Source of the DNA: Taibaiella sp. KBW10 | GTDB taxonomy: Bacteria; Bacteroidota; Bacteroidia; Chitinophagales; Chitinophagaceae | Assembly (NCBI RefSeq): GCF_003852495.1 | Contig: NZ_QAJI01000001.1 | Span: 506,935-570,934 of the forward strand | DNA: 64,000 nt | Reading direction: 5' to 3' | Shown here: in pieces, positions 53,930 to 62,969 of the stretch | How the letters are laid out: the number at the start of each line of letters is the position of its first letter | Position numbering within the stretch: the first letter of the stretch is position 1 | Notes under the pieces: model-generated | What the model was told of the DNA's origin: nothing | Databases searched by the model: none | The model's input: only the letters and a program-made list of their open reading frames with translations | Position numbers and translations under genes: made by a program

Positions 53930-55096
53930 ATGGCACAAAAAAGGTTAGCAATATTAGGTTCTACCGGTTCTATCGGAACACAGGCTTTAGAAATTGTGGA
54001 TGCCCATCCGCAACTCTTTGCTGTGGAAATATTAAGTGCCCATACGAACAGTAAACTAATTATCGAGCAGGCGATCAAATACAAGCCGAATGCGGTTGTG
54101 ATTACCGATGCGAAAGCATATGCATTGGTCAAACAAGCTTTAGACCATAGTGATATAAAAGTATTTGAAGGCCATCAGGCACTCAATGAGGTGGTACAAT
54201 GGGATACGGTGGACTTTGTTTTAGCTGCTATTGTAGGCTATGCAGGGCTGCACTCTACCCTATCAGCCATCCGGGCCGGTAAAACGATAGGCCTTGCCAA
54301 TAAAGAAACCCTGGTGGTAGCCGGAGCGCTTGTTATGCAACTTGCTGCTGAAAAGAATGTCTCCATTATCCCGGTGGACAGTGAGCATTCTGCTATTTTC
54401 CAATGTTTGGTCGGCGAGCGTGTAGACAGTATCGAAAAAATCATTCTTACGGCCAGCGGTGGCCCGTTCTTAGGCAAAAAACCTAATTTCCTGGTGAATG
54501 TAAAGAAGGCCCATGCCCTACAACACCCCAACTGGACAATGGGTGCCAAAATATCTATAGACTCCGCTACTTTAATGAATAAAGGGCTGGAAATGATTGA
54601 AGCAAAATGGTTGTTTGGCTTAAAGAATGAGCAAATCGAAGTAGTGGTACACCCACAATCAATTATCCATTCTTTAGTACAATTTAACGATGGCTCACTC
54701 AAAGCGCAAATGGGCCTGCCGGATATGAAACTCCCGATACAATACGCCTTGGGCTTTCCCAAACGTATTGCGAATGATTTTCCGCGGTTTCTTTTCAAAA
54801 ACTACAATACCCTTACGTTTGAAGATCCTGATGTAAAAACCTTCCGGAATTTACAGTTAGCCACACAGGCGATGCATAAAAGTGGCAATATGCCTTGCGT
54901 ATTAAATGCAGCCAATGAAGTAGTGGTTACCGCTTTTATCAATAATAAAGTAGGCTTCCTTGAGATGAGTGATATTATTGAACAAACAATGGAGCAATTA
55001 CCTTTTATCGAAAACCCCAATATAGAAGAATTAATCGCTTCTGATCTTGAAGCGCGGCTGTTTGCAGAACAACTGCTTCAAAATAATGACTACTAA
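53930..55096 (+). CDS. dxr: 1-deoxy-D-xylulose 5-phosphate reductoisomerase
   Basis: 388 residues. NADPH motif LGSTGSIGTQAL, substrate-binding LANKETLVVAG, PVDSEHSAIFQC, CVLNAANEV. First committed step of the MEP isoprenoid pathway. MAQKRLAILGSTGSIG is the family start. Followed by rseP 44 bases later, a common Bacteroidota arrangement. Confidence 0.97.
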   Translation: MAQKRLAILGSTGSIGTQALEIVDAHPQLFAVEILSAHTNSKLIIEQAIKYKPNAVVITDAKAYALVKQALDHSDIKVFEGHQALNEVVQWDTVDFVLAAIVGYAGLHSTLSAIRAGKTIGLANKETLVVAGALVMQLAAEKNVSIIPVDSEHSAIFQCLVGERVDSIEKIILTASGGPFLGKKPNFLVNVKKAHALQHPNWTMGAKISIDSATLMNKGLEMIEAKWLFGLKNEQIEVVVHPQSIIHSLVQFNDGSLKAQMGLPDMKLPIQYALGFPKRIANDFPRFLFKNYNTLTFEDPDVKTFRNLQLATQAMHKSGNMPCVLNAANEVVVTAFINNKVGFLEMSDIIEQTMEQLPFIENPNIEELIASDLEARLFAEQLLQNNDY

Positions 55097-55140
55097 CTAA
55101 GCCCTATTTATAAACACAAATTACCAGATAACATTTCCTC

Positions 55141-56511
55141 ATGAGCGGACTTTGGGTGCAGATTGCACAATTTTTCGTGGCGCTTTCCCTCTTAATCGTA
55201 TTACACGAGGGCGGCCACTTTTTCTTTGCGAGATTATTTAAAACGCGTGTAGAAAAATTTTACCTCTTCTTCGATTTCCTATTCCCTTTTAGTAATGTCC
55301 TGCCCTTCTCTCTTTGGAAAAAGAAAAAAGGCGATACGGAATATGGCATTGGCTGGTTTCCCCTGGGCGGTTATGTAAAAATTGCCGGTATGGTAGATGA
55401 GAGTATGGATAAGGAGCAGATGGCCAAGCCACCGGAACCTTGGGAATTCAGAAGTAAAAAACCGTGGCAACGCCTGCTCATCATGCTAGGCGGTATTATT
55501 GTCAATATCCTTACGGCTTTCCTGATCTATGCAATGATTCTGTTTGTATGGGGTGAAAAGAAGCTCCCGATGTCGGAATTGAGAAATGGTATTGAAGTAG
55601 CGGATAGCTTAGCTTATCAATTAGGCTTTAAAGATGGCGATATCATTAAAAAAGTAAACAGCGAGGACCTGGTTTATTATAATGACCTGATGCCAAAAAT
55701 GCTGTATGCGCAAACGGTTACAGTAAGCCGTAGTGGTAAGGATACAACCTTTGGGCTTCCGGTTAATTTTGTAGAGCAGCTGGTTGATAATAAAAGCAAA
55801 ATGTTGTTTGCAGTACCTTTTCCTGCAGCAATCAAGGAGGTGACTCCCGATAAAAATGCAGCAAAGGCAGGTTTACTAGCCCAGGACAAGATTCTTAGTG
55901 TAGCCGGCACGCCTACCCACACGGTTATCGAGTTCAAAAAAGCATTACAATTACATAAAGGCAATATCGTTCCGATAAGCGTGGAAAGAAAGGGGACGAT
56001 TACCTCCTTAAATACGGCGATTGCTGCCGATGGTACCATCGGTATTGAATTAAACTTACCTTCCAATAATGAGGAGCTTGCTAAAATGAGCAATCTCAAA
56101 ATGGAAGTCAAAAAATACGGTTTCTTTGAAGCCATTCCGGCAGGCATGGTAATGGCCAAAAACAAAATCGGCGATTACTTGGGTCAGTTTAAATTGATCT
56201 TCAATCCTAAAACCGGTGCTTATAAAGGTGTGGGCGGTTTTGATTCCATGCGTAAAATATTCCCGGAAGAATGGCACTGGCAGTCATTCTGGAACATCAC
56301 AGCCTTTATTTCCCTGGCGCTGGCCATTATGAATTTATTGCCGATTCCGGGACTGGATGGAGGTTATGTAATGTTTACCCTTTGGGAGATGATTACCGGC
56401 CGAAAACCTAATGAGAAATTCCTGGAAATCGTTACGACGATCGGGCTGGTACTGTTGCTGATCCTTATGGTTGCAGTAAACGCAAACGATATACTCAAGT
56501 ATTTCAAATAA
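55141..56511 (+). CDS. rseP: Site-2 protease RseP (RIP zinc metalloprotease)
   Basis: 456 residues. Zinc motif VLHEGGHFFFAR (His22, Glu23, His26) in TM1, two periplasmic PDZ-like domains (about 125-215 and 225-300), and the C-terminal NLLPIPGLDGGYVMF motif with the third metal ligand in TM3. Intramembrane cleavage of anti-sigma factors or signal peptides. Adjacent to dxr. Confidence 0.95.
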   Translation: MSGLWVQIAQFFVALSLLIVLHEGGHFFFARLFKTRVEKFYLFFDFLFPFSNVLPFSLWKKKKGDTEYGIGWFPLGGYVKIAGMVDESMDKEQMAKPPEPWEFRSKKPWQRLLIMLGGIIVNILTAFLIYAMILFVWGEKKLPMSELRNGIEVADSLAYQLGFKDGDIIKKVNSEDLVYYNDLMPKMLYAQTVTVSRSGKDTTFGLPVNFVEQLVDNKSKMLFAVPFPAAIKEVTPDKNAAKAGLLAQDKILSVAGTPTHTVIEFKKALQLHKGNIVPISVERKGTITSLNTAIAADGTIGIELNLPSNNEELAKMSNLKMEVKKYGFFEAIPAGMVMAKNKIGDYLGQFKLIFNPKTGAYKGVGGFDSMRKIFPEEWHWQSFWNITAFISLALAIMNLLPIPGLDGGYVMFTLWEMITGRKPNEKFLEIVTTIGLVLLLILMVAVNANDILKYFK

Positions 56512-56532
56512 ATGATCCTTAAACTGTTTTAG

Positions 56533-56560
56533 AAAAGGTAGCCTGTACAGGCTACCTTTT
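56533..56560. terminator. Perfect 28-bp palindrome terminator of dxr-rseP
   Basis: A4..T4 ended palindrome centred on TGTACA, 22 bases after the rseP stop. Confidence 0.85.
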
Positions 56561-56591
56561 TATATTTACGCATTCTTACATGGGAATTGAC

Positions 56592-56599
56592 TATTTTTG
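56592..56599 (+). promoter_or_regulatory. -7 element TATTTTTG of ccmB
   Basis: Perfect TAnnTTTG; overlaps the TTG at 56597 that gives the longest frame, so initiation is at TTG 56621. Confidence 0.5.
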
Positions 56600-56620
56600 C
56601 AGTCCCTAAAATTCTTGGCA

Positions 56621-57271
56621 TTGAATACAGTATTGGCATTAATCAAAAAAGACATACTGCTGGAATGGCGGCAAAAACACACTTTCTTTAGCGTGTTATT
56701 ATATGTGAGCTGTACCGTATTTGTAATCTACATGATGGCGGCACAACCGGAAACAAAGGTGTGGAATGCCCTCTTCTGGATCGCAGAACTTTTTGTTACG
56801 GTGAATACCGTTGCGAAGAGTTTTCTACAGGAAAACACAGCGCGCAACCGATATTATTTTACGATCGTACCTCCGGTTAAATACCTATTGGCCAAAATGA
56901 TCTACAGCATCATTTTAATGCTTGTTATTTCACTTTTATCACTTGGGCTGTTTAATATCCTTCTGGGCTACAAACTGCTTCGTCCGGGTATGTTTATTGC
57001 AGTAGTTTGCTTAGGGGCCAGTTGTCTTTCCGTCTTGTTTACCTTTCTATCGGCCATCGCAGCACAAGCCAAGCAGAATGCAGCATTAATGGCTATTATG
57101 GGCTTCCCTATTGCGATTGTGATGTTGATGATGTTGAGTAAACTGGCAAATGCGGCCTTATCGAATGTTTTACAGGAAGGCTGGGGAACGCTTATCGCTG
57201 TTATGGCCGGTATGAATTTCCTGATCTTAGGGATTGGCGTTATCCTTTTCCCTTTCTTATGGAAAGAGTAA
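56621..57271 (+). CDS. ccmB: Heme exporter permease CcmB, orphan
   Basis: 216 residues from TTG 56621 (MNTVLALIKKDILLEWRQKH, the family start). Six TM helices; EWRQKH and FLSAIAAQAKQ are CcmB-like. It forms the membrane part of the CcmABC cytochrome c maturation system. ccmA and ccmC are not adjacent, and no other ccm gene is in the window except a possible CcmA-sized ATPase after lpxA. Confidence 0.85.
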   Translation: MNTVLALIKKDILLEWRQKHTFFSVLLYVSCTVFVIYMMAAQPETKVWNALFWIAELFVTVNTVAKSFLQENTARNRYYFTIVPPVKYLLAKMIYSIILMLVISLLSLGLFNILLGYKLLRPGMFIAVVCLGASCLSVLFTFLSAIAAQAKQNAALMAIMGFPIAIVMLMMLSKLANAALSNVLQEGWGTLIAVMAGMNFLILGIGVILFPFLWKE

Positions 57272-57460
57272 AGAATTATTGTCTCTTGCTATTTTAGACC
57301 CCTCCTATCGTCGGAATGACAAATAAAATGTATGGTTTCATTCTATAATTAGGTAGCTATCCTGGTTATTAGAAATTTTTTATTTGCCAGAAGCAATAGT
57401 CAACAAAATGCACAAAGATGCTTTTATTTCCGACATGCACATCATCAATTAAATGATATA

Positions 57461-57495
57461 AAAAAGGGCTGTGAATATGATTCACAGCCCTTTTT
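57461..57495 (-). terminator. Terminator of the outer-membrane barrel gene
   Basis: Perfect 16-bp stem (57461-57476 / 57480-57495), A5/T5, 22 bases past the stop. Confidence 0.85.
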
Positions 57496-57517
57496 CGTGC
57501 ATTGACGAATTAATATC

Positions 57518-58285
57518 TTAGAATGCAAAACCTAATCTAACACCAGTAACGATACCAGGTGTAAAAGCAGATTCTTTACCTGTAGACTTGCTTGTAACAG
57601 TCGTAGTTACATTGTTCAATGTTTGCGTAGTTTCAGTTTCTCCAAATTTAGTAGAAGAATATCCTAAACCAGCTTCAACACCTAAGTATACATTTTTAGC
57701 GATGTAGTAATCAGCACCAACTACTGCACGGAAACCTAAAGTTGTGTTGTTCAAATTTTTAGATTCAAACGTGTAGTTATTCAAGTAAGTAATACCTGAT
57801 GTTGCATTTTCACCATTGCTATGGTTGCTTGTGTTACCAACAATGAAATCGGCAGCTACATAAGGAGATAATCTTCTTGTACCGGCAAAGTGTTTTTCTA
57901 CACCGATGTTGAATAATACTGTTGTATTACGTGTTTTTACGAATCCTTCTTCAGAACCAGTACCGTAAGCAAAAGTTTTAGAAGATTCGTTAGCGATGTT
58001 AGCACCTAATCTGATAGCTAAATCATCTTTTACGAAATAACGGAAACGTAACATACCTGCATTGTTGTTCAGGTTTAAAGCCGTGTTGCCTAAGCCACCT
58101 GCAATACCTAATTCAGAAGTTACATTACCAGCGTGAGGTTTGAATGCTTCCATTTCGCCACGCTCAGCGCCCATCGCTCTGTAACGTTTTGCATCACGAC
58201 CGGAATACATACCTCTTTCTGATTCTTGTGCGTTTGCGGCTAATGTAAATACAGTTAAGCCAACAATTGTCATTAATTTTTTCAT
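57518..58285 (-). CDS. Outer membrane beta-barrel protein (porin-like)
   Basis: 255 residues. Signal peptide to about residue 19 (TLAANA). Amphipathic beta strands with AGMLRFRYFVKDDLAIRLGANI and alternating residues to the C-terminal GVRLGFAF ending in Phe, a classic Bam-recognised terminus. OmpW/OmpA-barrel class; no peptidoglycan-binding domain. Likely an abundant outer-membrane protein. Confidence 0.85.
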   Translation of the reverse strand: MKKLMTIVGLTVFTLAANAQESERGMYSGRDAKRYRAMGAERGEMEAFKPHAGNVTSELGIAGGLGNTALNLNNNAGMLRFRYFVKDDLAIRLGANIANESSKTFAYGTGSEEGFVKTRNTTVLFNIGVEKHFAGTRRLSPYVAADFIVGNTSNHSNGENATSGITYLNNYTFESKNLNNTTLGFRAVVGADYYIAKNVYLGVEAGLGYSSTKFGETETTQTLNNVTTTVTSKSTGKESAFTPGIVTGVRLGFAF

Positions 58286-58410
58286 GAAATCAATTATTAT
58301 AATGAATTTTAAAAGTGGTGCAAGTTACTGATTAATGCCAATACTTTGACACTTTTTGACTATTTGTCGAAATAAATTATTGTTAAATCAGAAACAAGCT
58401 GTTTAGCACA

Positions 58411-58462
58411 ACTACTTGAAAAGCATAACTTTCATTGCGTTTTTCAAGTAGTTCTACCTGGA
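58411..58462. repeat. Duplicated 3' end of tRNA-Gln with its terminator (att-like)
   Basis: Positions 58420-58462 align without gaps to 61638-61680 (37 of 43 identical, all six differences transitions), including the 16 bases AGTAGTTCTACCTGGA of the tRNA 3' end. Here it forms a hairpin of its own with ACTACTTGAAAA / TTTTCAAGTAGT. It lies just beyond the stop of the T9SS protein at 58481 and probably serves as its terminator. Looks like a remnant attachment site or a decayed tRNA copy. Confidence 0.7.
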
Positions 58463-58480
58463 ATAATCGAGTGGATTCCC

Positions 58481-59974
58481 TTATTGCTTTACGATTCGCT
58501 CTATGATAGATTTTTGTCCATAGATTAATTGGATAAAGTATACACCGGCCGGGGCATCTGAAAGATCGAAAGCCCATTCCGTACCGGTTACTTTTGTTTT
58601 TTGTATCACTTTACCGGCAACAGAACTAATCGTAATGGCTGCATCCTGCACCGGATTATTGCATTGCATCTTGAATATTCCATTTGAAGGATTTGGTATC
58701 AGGCTCATCGTAAGTGCCTCGGTTTGCACTGCATTCGCTTTTGCAGCAAATGGCCCTATTACCAACTGAGGACGTATAAAGACATCCTTTGTAAGTTGTT
58801 TATTAACACCGCACAGATTCACATCGGCCTTAACCGTTACTGTTTGTCCGAAGCTTCCAGGTGGCAGAAAATTAAAATTTGTATAAAAATAGGTATTGAA
58901 CATTGTGCCCGAAGTATTGTAAAAATGCGTTTGGCTACTGTGCGAGGAGGACCATTGCGGCAAAGATGCGAAGGAACACGGCCAATTGTAATTAATTGGA
59001 GTAGAAGTTACTCCTTGAATATCAAAAAAACCGGCTTCATTCGGAAGCAGGGTATTTGGCCCATAGATCATCATATCGGGTGTCGTTACTGTAGTGGCCA
59101 CATTATTTGTTGCTATGTTTTGGTTTTGCCATACCGCATGAGCACTCATCGTATTGGGGCCGGCACAAGAGACCGGAGTCAGCGTTATGGAATTAGCGGG
59201 CGGTGTAATTTCGATAACACTTGGTGCTGCTGCACCATTATACATCCAGGCATTGCTGGCAGGGTAAAATTTATATTTGCTTACAGTAGCATTAGTAGGA
59301 TTCTGAACCGTAAAGGTAACGGCATTCTGACTACCACATGATCTTGTTGTTGCAGAAGCACTCAAGGTGAAAGTAGGCGCTTGCGGCGTCACATCAGTGA
59401 TGGTAATCTTTCTGATTATGATCCATTGAGATGCTGCCGGATCGCTAAAACCAGGAATTGCACTAATAGCCAATGCACCATATCCCTGATTACCTATAGA
59501 ATAATTGAACTGATGATTCAGAAAGGTATTTGTGAGTATCGGAGCGTTGGTTGCCGACGTGGCGGTAGATATGGAAGCGGCACCATTACACAGCGCGCTC
59601 GATCCATTGAAAGAGGCTAGTTCCAAATTTAAAGTAGGCACTTGATTATTTGTTATACCCGCAGCATTAACCGTAACCGTATATTGATGGTTAGGCAAAA
59701 AATTATATTGTATTTTGTATTGTGTACCGATAGGCGCACTATTTTGATACGTGCAAAATAAGGTTATCGGACTGTTGGCACTACCATATGTGGGCTGCCC
59801 TATGGTAGATTGGTGCACCACGCTATTAATGGTCGTTGGGCTTCCAAAGGCATTACATTGACTAGTACTCCAGGCTTGGTAATCAATTGTCGTGGTCTGT
59901 GCTACACATAGCGATGGGGACATTACAGCCACATAAATAAGCGGTTTCAACAAACGGCCAAAGATTGTTTTCAT
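58481..59974 (-). CDS. Secreted protein with T9SS type A sorting domain
   Basis: 497 residues from ATG 59974. Signal peptide ends near CVAQ. The body is Asn/Thr/Ala-rich (Ig-like or fibronectin-like repeats with PTNATV, APTFTLSAS). The C-terminal CTD (about 415-497) has MSLIPNPSNGIFKMQC, VAGKVIQKTKV, DLSDAPAGVYFIQLIYGQ and IVERIVKQ ending. Exported to the cell surface by T9SS. Confidence 0.85.
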   Translation of the reverse strand: MKTIFGRLLKPLIYVAVMSPSLCVAQTTTIDYQAWSTSQCNAFGSPTTINSVVHQSTIGQPTYGSANSPITLFCTYQNSAPIGTQYKIQYNFLPNHQYTVTVNAAGITNNQVPTLNLELASFNGSSALCNGAASISTATSATNAPILTNTFLNHQFNYSIGNQGYGALAISAIPGFSDPAASQWIIIRKITITDVTPQAPTFTLSASATTRSCGSQNAVTFTVQNPTNATVSKYKFYPASNAWMYNGAAAPSVIEITPPANSITLTPVSCAGPNTMSAHAVWQNQNIATNNVATTVTTPDMMIYGPNTLLPNEAGFFDIQGVTSTPINYNWPCSFASLPQWSSSHSSQTHFYNTSGTMFNTYFYTNFNFLPPGSFGQTVTVKADVNLCGVNKQLTKDVFIRPQLVIGPFAAKANAVQTEALTMSLIPNPSNGIFKMQCNNPVQDAAITISSVAGKVIQKTKVTGTEWAFDLSDAPAGVYFIQLIYGQKSIIERIVKQ

Positions 59975-59980
59975 ATGCAT

Positions 59981-60435
59981 TTTTTTAAAAGTCAGAAAAG
60001 GGCAAATATCTTTAATAATCAGATAAAAACATAGCTTTCAAAAACATTTTTCTCTAAAAAGATAAATAATATTACCATGAAACAAAAAATGCAGGCAATA
60101 CAATGCCCTGCGAAGCAAACACAATTATTCAGGACAACATTTAGGCAGTAGCTGGGTATTGATTAGTGATAAAAATGAGGGGTGATTATTATTTTTAAAT
60201 TATAATATTGACTTGAAAACGGGAATACTAATAATAAGTACCATACCAATAATAACCTTTGCCGATATCAATTTCATGCTACATAAAGATTGTTATTATC
60301 GGCGCCATCTATGATTAGAGGAAGCTACAAATAATGGACATTTTGAAGCGGAGTGAGCTGTAAAGAGGAGTGACGGATGATACGGGCTTTCTTGTCTATA
60401 TCATATTTATGAAAGAGACAGAATCATCAGAAGCA
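59981..60435. other. Intergenic AT-rich region, no gene seen
   Basis: Divergent upstream region of the T9SS protein and the direct repeat A. No supported reading frame or structured element was noticed. Confidence 0.5.
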
Positions 60436-60613
60436 TTTGTAATAAAACTACTACAAACATAAAATTTTAATGTGAAGTACATTTGCATCTCATAGCAAAA
60501 GCATTAATAGGATGTGAAGGCCCCTTTCCAGGGGCTTTATTTATGCCCCTAAGCATCATTGTTTATCAGATAGAGATTCTATGCCCCATGTACTGCAAAT
60601 CGGCGGCAATTCT
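60436..60613 (+). repeat. Direct repeat A (178 bp) with promoter and hairpin
   Basis: About 80 percent identical to repeat B (61218-61393). Contains TACATTTG (60478-60485), then about 35 bases, then a terminator-like hairpin AAGGCCCCT..AGGGGCTTT and ATGCCCC tail. Lies 97 bases before the secreted-protein ATG 60710. Confidence 0.8.
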
Positions 60614-60709
60614 AAGCCTTTTTTATGGGCACGAAAGCTTCACAGAAAAAAGTTGAAGTATATTTTAAAAATAATATTTATTTCCTATTTTTGTTAAAAA
60701 TTATTTTTT

Positions 60710-61117
60710 ATGAAAAAACTATTGACTATCCTAACAGTAGGATTAATTTCCTTAACCAATTTTACTGTCTCTAATGCAGCTTCACTTACTCGGGAATCTT
60801 CTGGCGGAAGTCCTGGTCAATCAAAAGCATCGATTTGTACTAATCAAACATGTACTGGTTTAACAGATATGAATTTAGGTTCTAGCATATCAAAATTTGG
60901 GAATGCAGATGGTATGGCAATATCTTTTAGTTATAGTTTCTATCCGGGTTTTCAAACAATTTCTCTTGGACCTTCTGACATTGCAGCCATAAATAGTGCA
61001 ACACCAGGAACATATGTAACATTTATTTTTCCCTCTGAACCATGCTTTAGAGTAAAAATTAAAGTTGGCGCTTCCCCGGGAAATTATCTTTATAATGTTT
61101 CCACAATTTGTCTGTAA
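60710..61117 (+). CDS. Small secreted cysteine-containing protein, unknown function
   Basis: 135 residues. Signal peptide ends near SNA. Mature protein has four Cys (SICTNQTC, EPCFRV, STICL) and a Gly/Ser-rich N-terminus (SGGSPGQS), with the C-terminus ending in Leu. No family recognised. A single-gene unit with its own terminator, flanked by the two direct repeats, so possibly a mobile or duplicated cassette. Confidence 0.6.
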   Translation: MKKLLTILTVGLISLTNFTVSNAASLTRESSGGSPGQSKASICTNQTCTGLTDMNLGSSISKFGNADGMAISFSYSFYPGFQTISLGPSDIAAINSATPGTYVTFIFPSEPCFRVKIKVGASPGNYLYNVSTICL

Positions 61118-61160
61118 TTAGGTACCTCAACTGTCCTATTAATCTTTAGTGTATATTAAG

Positions 61161-61190
61161 TAAAGCCCCCGTATCATTATGGGGGCTTTA
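61161..61190 (+). terminator. Terminator of the small secreted gene
   Basis: 13-bp stem (61161-61173 / 61178-61190) with one G-T pair. Confidence 0.75.
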
Positions 61191-61217
61191 TTATTTAAGC
61201 TAAACATGTGCCGATTC

Positions 61218-61393
61218 TTTGTAATCAAACTACTACACGTTGGAAAAATCTATCTAAAGTACATTTGTCCCTCATAGTAGACACATATAGGATGTGAAGG
61301 CCCCTGTCTAGGGGCTTTATTTATTCCCCAATCATCATTGTTTGTTAGACAGCGCTATCTATGCCACATGTACTACAAATCGGCATTTATTCT
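61218..61393 (+). repeat. Direct repeat B (176 bp) with promoter and hairpin
   Basis: Copy of repeat A. TACATTTG at 61260-61267 and hairpin AAGGCCCCTGTCTAGGGGCTTT (22 nt; stem AAGGCCCC/GGGGCTTT). No gene follows in the next 240 bases before tRNA-Gln. Confidence 0.8.
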
Positions 61394-61637
61394 GTTCCCG
61401 TCAGAATTCACCGGCCGCTGCATAGAGACACTTAGCCCTATTGTACCATTATTTGAATTCTGAACTAACTTATTCTTTCTTTGTCGCCACCTGAACTGAT
61501 AATATGTTCAGACCACATACAAATTTACATACGCATTCACATACAAATGCCAAGATCTTTATAGCTATTTAAGAATAGTAGAGGAGCTTTTGATTATTTG
61601 ATCATCACAATTGTAACGTAATTATTGGGCATAAAAA
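61394..61637. other. Intergenic region between repeat B and tRNA-Gln, no gene seen
   Basis: AT-rich, no supported frame; may hold a decayed gene equivalent to the one after repeat A. Confidence 0.4.
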
Positions 61638-61661
61638 AAAGCGCAACTTTCGTTGCGCTTT
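61638..61661 (-). terminator. Terminator of tRNA-Gln
   Basis: Perfect 10-bp stem (61638-61647 / 61652-61661), T-tract on the minus strand. Confidence 0.8.
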
Positions 61662-61666
61662 CCGAG

Positions 61667-61737
61667 TAGTTCTACCTGGATTCGAACCAAGACAAACAGA
61701 ACCAAAAACTGTTGTGCTACCATTACACCATAGAACT
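61667..61737 (-). tRNA. tRNA-Gln (anticodon TTG)
   Basis: 71 nt, minus strand. Acceptor AGTTCTA pairs with TAGAACT, T-arm CTTGG-TTCGAAT-CCAGG, anticodon loop TTTTGGT with TTG, discriminator A, no encoded CCA. The anticodon stem ACAGT/TCTGT carries a T-T mismatch at positions 31-39, where ACAGA would be expected. Its 3' end and terminator are duplicated at 58420-58462. Confidence 0.9.
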
Positions 61738-62210
61738 ATCCGTTGTTCCCTTTTGGGAGTGCAAAGATAAAAACTTCATTTTTATTTTCCAAAAGTTTTT
61801 AGAAAAAAGTTGGAAAAATTTTTACCAAATGGATTTACAGGGTGCAAAAGCCCGACCAGCGATACGGTGCTCATCATAAAATAATTGCGCGCTTTTTTCA
61901 CCTAAATAAAATAACAGAAAATATCAACAGATAAATTTTGATAGTATCGAAATTGCTGTAGTTGTATTAAGAGATTATTGTGGCCACAATATCCTTGCAG
62001 CAATCCGTTACTGAATCTATATTATAGCATTCTGTACGTCCCCTTGTCGTGCAAAAACCCGGAATATATATTTCCTTGCAGCCGGATACCCTGTTCAAAC
62101 CATTACGATCGTTTCAATGGATTAGCAGACTACATTATCTTCTTATTATATATCACATAATATATAAATTAATGAAAATTAGTATTATATTTATACTATA
62201 ATCTTTTTTC
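61738..62210. other. Intergenic region with no supported gene
   Basis: AT-rich; a 60-codon Cys-rich frame at 61978-62160 has no start signal or recognised domain. Nothing else seen. Confidence 0.5.
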
Positions 62211-62951
62211 ATGAAAAAACTCATTACAACATCACTACTTTTATCTTCAGCATTTTTACTGCACACCAATGAGGCTACCGCCCAGGTAGGTGTGGGAACG
62301 ACTACGCCGCATGCTTCTGCTATGATGGATATTACCGCAACTGGCAAAGGTTTATTGATTCCCCGCATGACGCAGGCCAATCGTCCAGGATCCCCGACTA
62401 CCGGCTTACTCATTTACCAGACCGACAATACACCCGGATTCTATGTGTATAATGGCACGGCCTGGACAGCAGTTACCAGTGCTGCATCCAGCCAGACGCC
62501 AATGGTTATCACCACCCGTGCGACATCACCCTATGTGGCGGGCAATCCGGCAATAGGCCCATTCTTCTTCAGCCCGGTATCTTATCAGACACCTCAGGCA
62601 AATCTTCACGAATCCAATACATCGGGGGCATCTTTAAACGGCACCACCGGTGCCACGAGCTTTATCGTACCTGCCGCATGTACGATTACCAAATTACGCT
62701 TAACCGCAAGGGTGATACCCGGTGGTGTTGCAACCGGTAATGCGAATGTAACGACTGTTACACTATTCAAGAACGGGGTAACGACCAATTTATTCGCGCA
62801 AATAACCAATCCTGTTGCCGTTGGTTCCTCCGCTACCAATCTGGCTACCGGTTCGGTTTCGTTAGCGGCGGGAGATGCTATCTCTTATCAATATACACAA
62901 ACGAACCAGGAGCCAACGAATAGTTACACTATTGTATTAGAAGGGCAATAA
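62211..62951 (+). CDS. Secreted fiber-like surface protein
   Basis: 246 residues. Signal peptide ends near ATAQ. Immediately after it comes [29 protein letters not shown], then [26 protein letters not shown], the head-stalk motif found in Bacteroidota surface fibers and phage-tail-like proteins. The C-terminal part is a beta-rich Thr/Ala domain. Likely translated with the T9SS protein 18 bases downstream, forming a surface pair. Confidence 0.75.
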   Translation: MKKLITTSLLLSSAFLLHTNEATAQVGVGTTTPHASAMMDITATGKGLLIPRMTQANRPGSPTTGLLIYQTDNTPGFYVYNGTAWTAVTSAASSQTPMVITTRATSPYVAGNPAIGPFFFSPVSYQTPQANLHESNTSGASLNGTTGATSFIVPAACTITKLRLTARVIPGGVATGNANVTTVTLFKNGVTTNLFAQITNPVAVGSSATNLATGSVSLAAGDAISYQYTQTNQEPTNSYTIVLEGQ

Positions 62952-62969
62952 TCACGAAAATACATAACC

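Noticed and set aside
61978..62160. 60-codon Cys-rich frame downstream of tRNA-Gln
   Set aside because: TTG start with no promoter; composition like non-coding AT-rich DNA; proximity to tRNA flank only.
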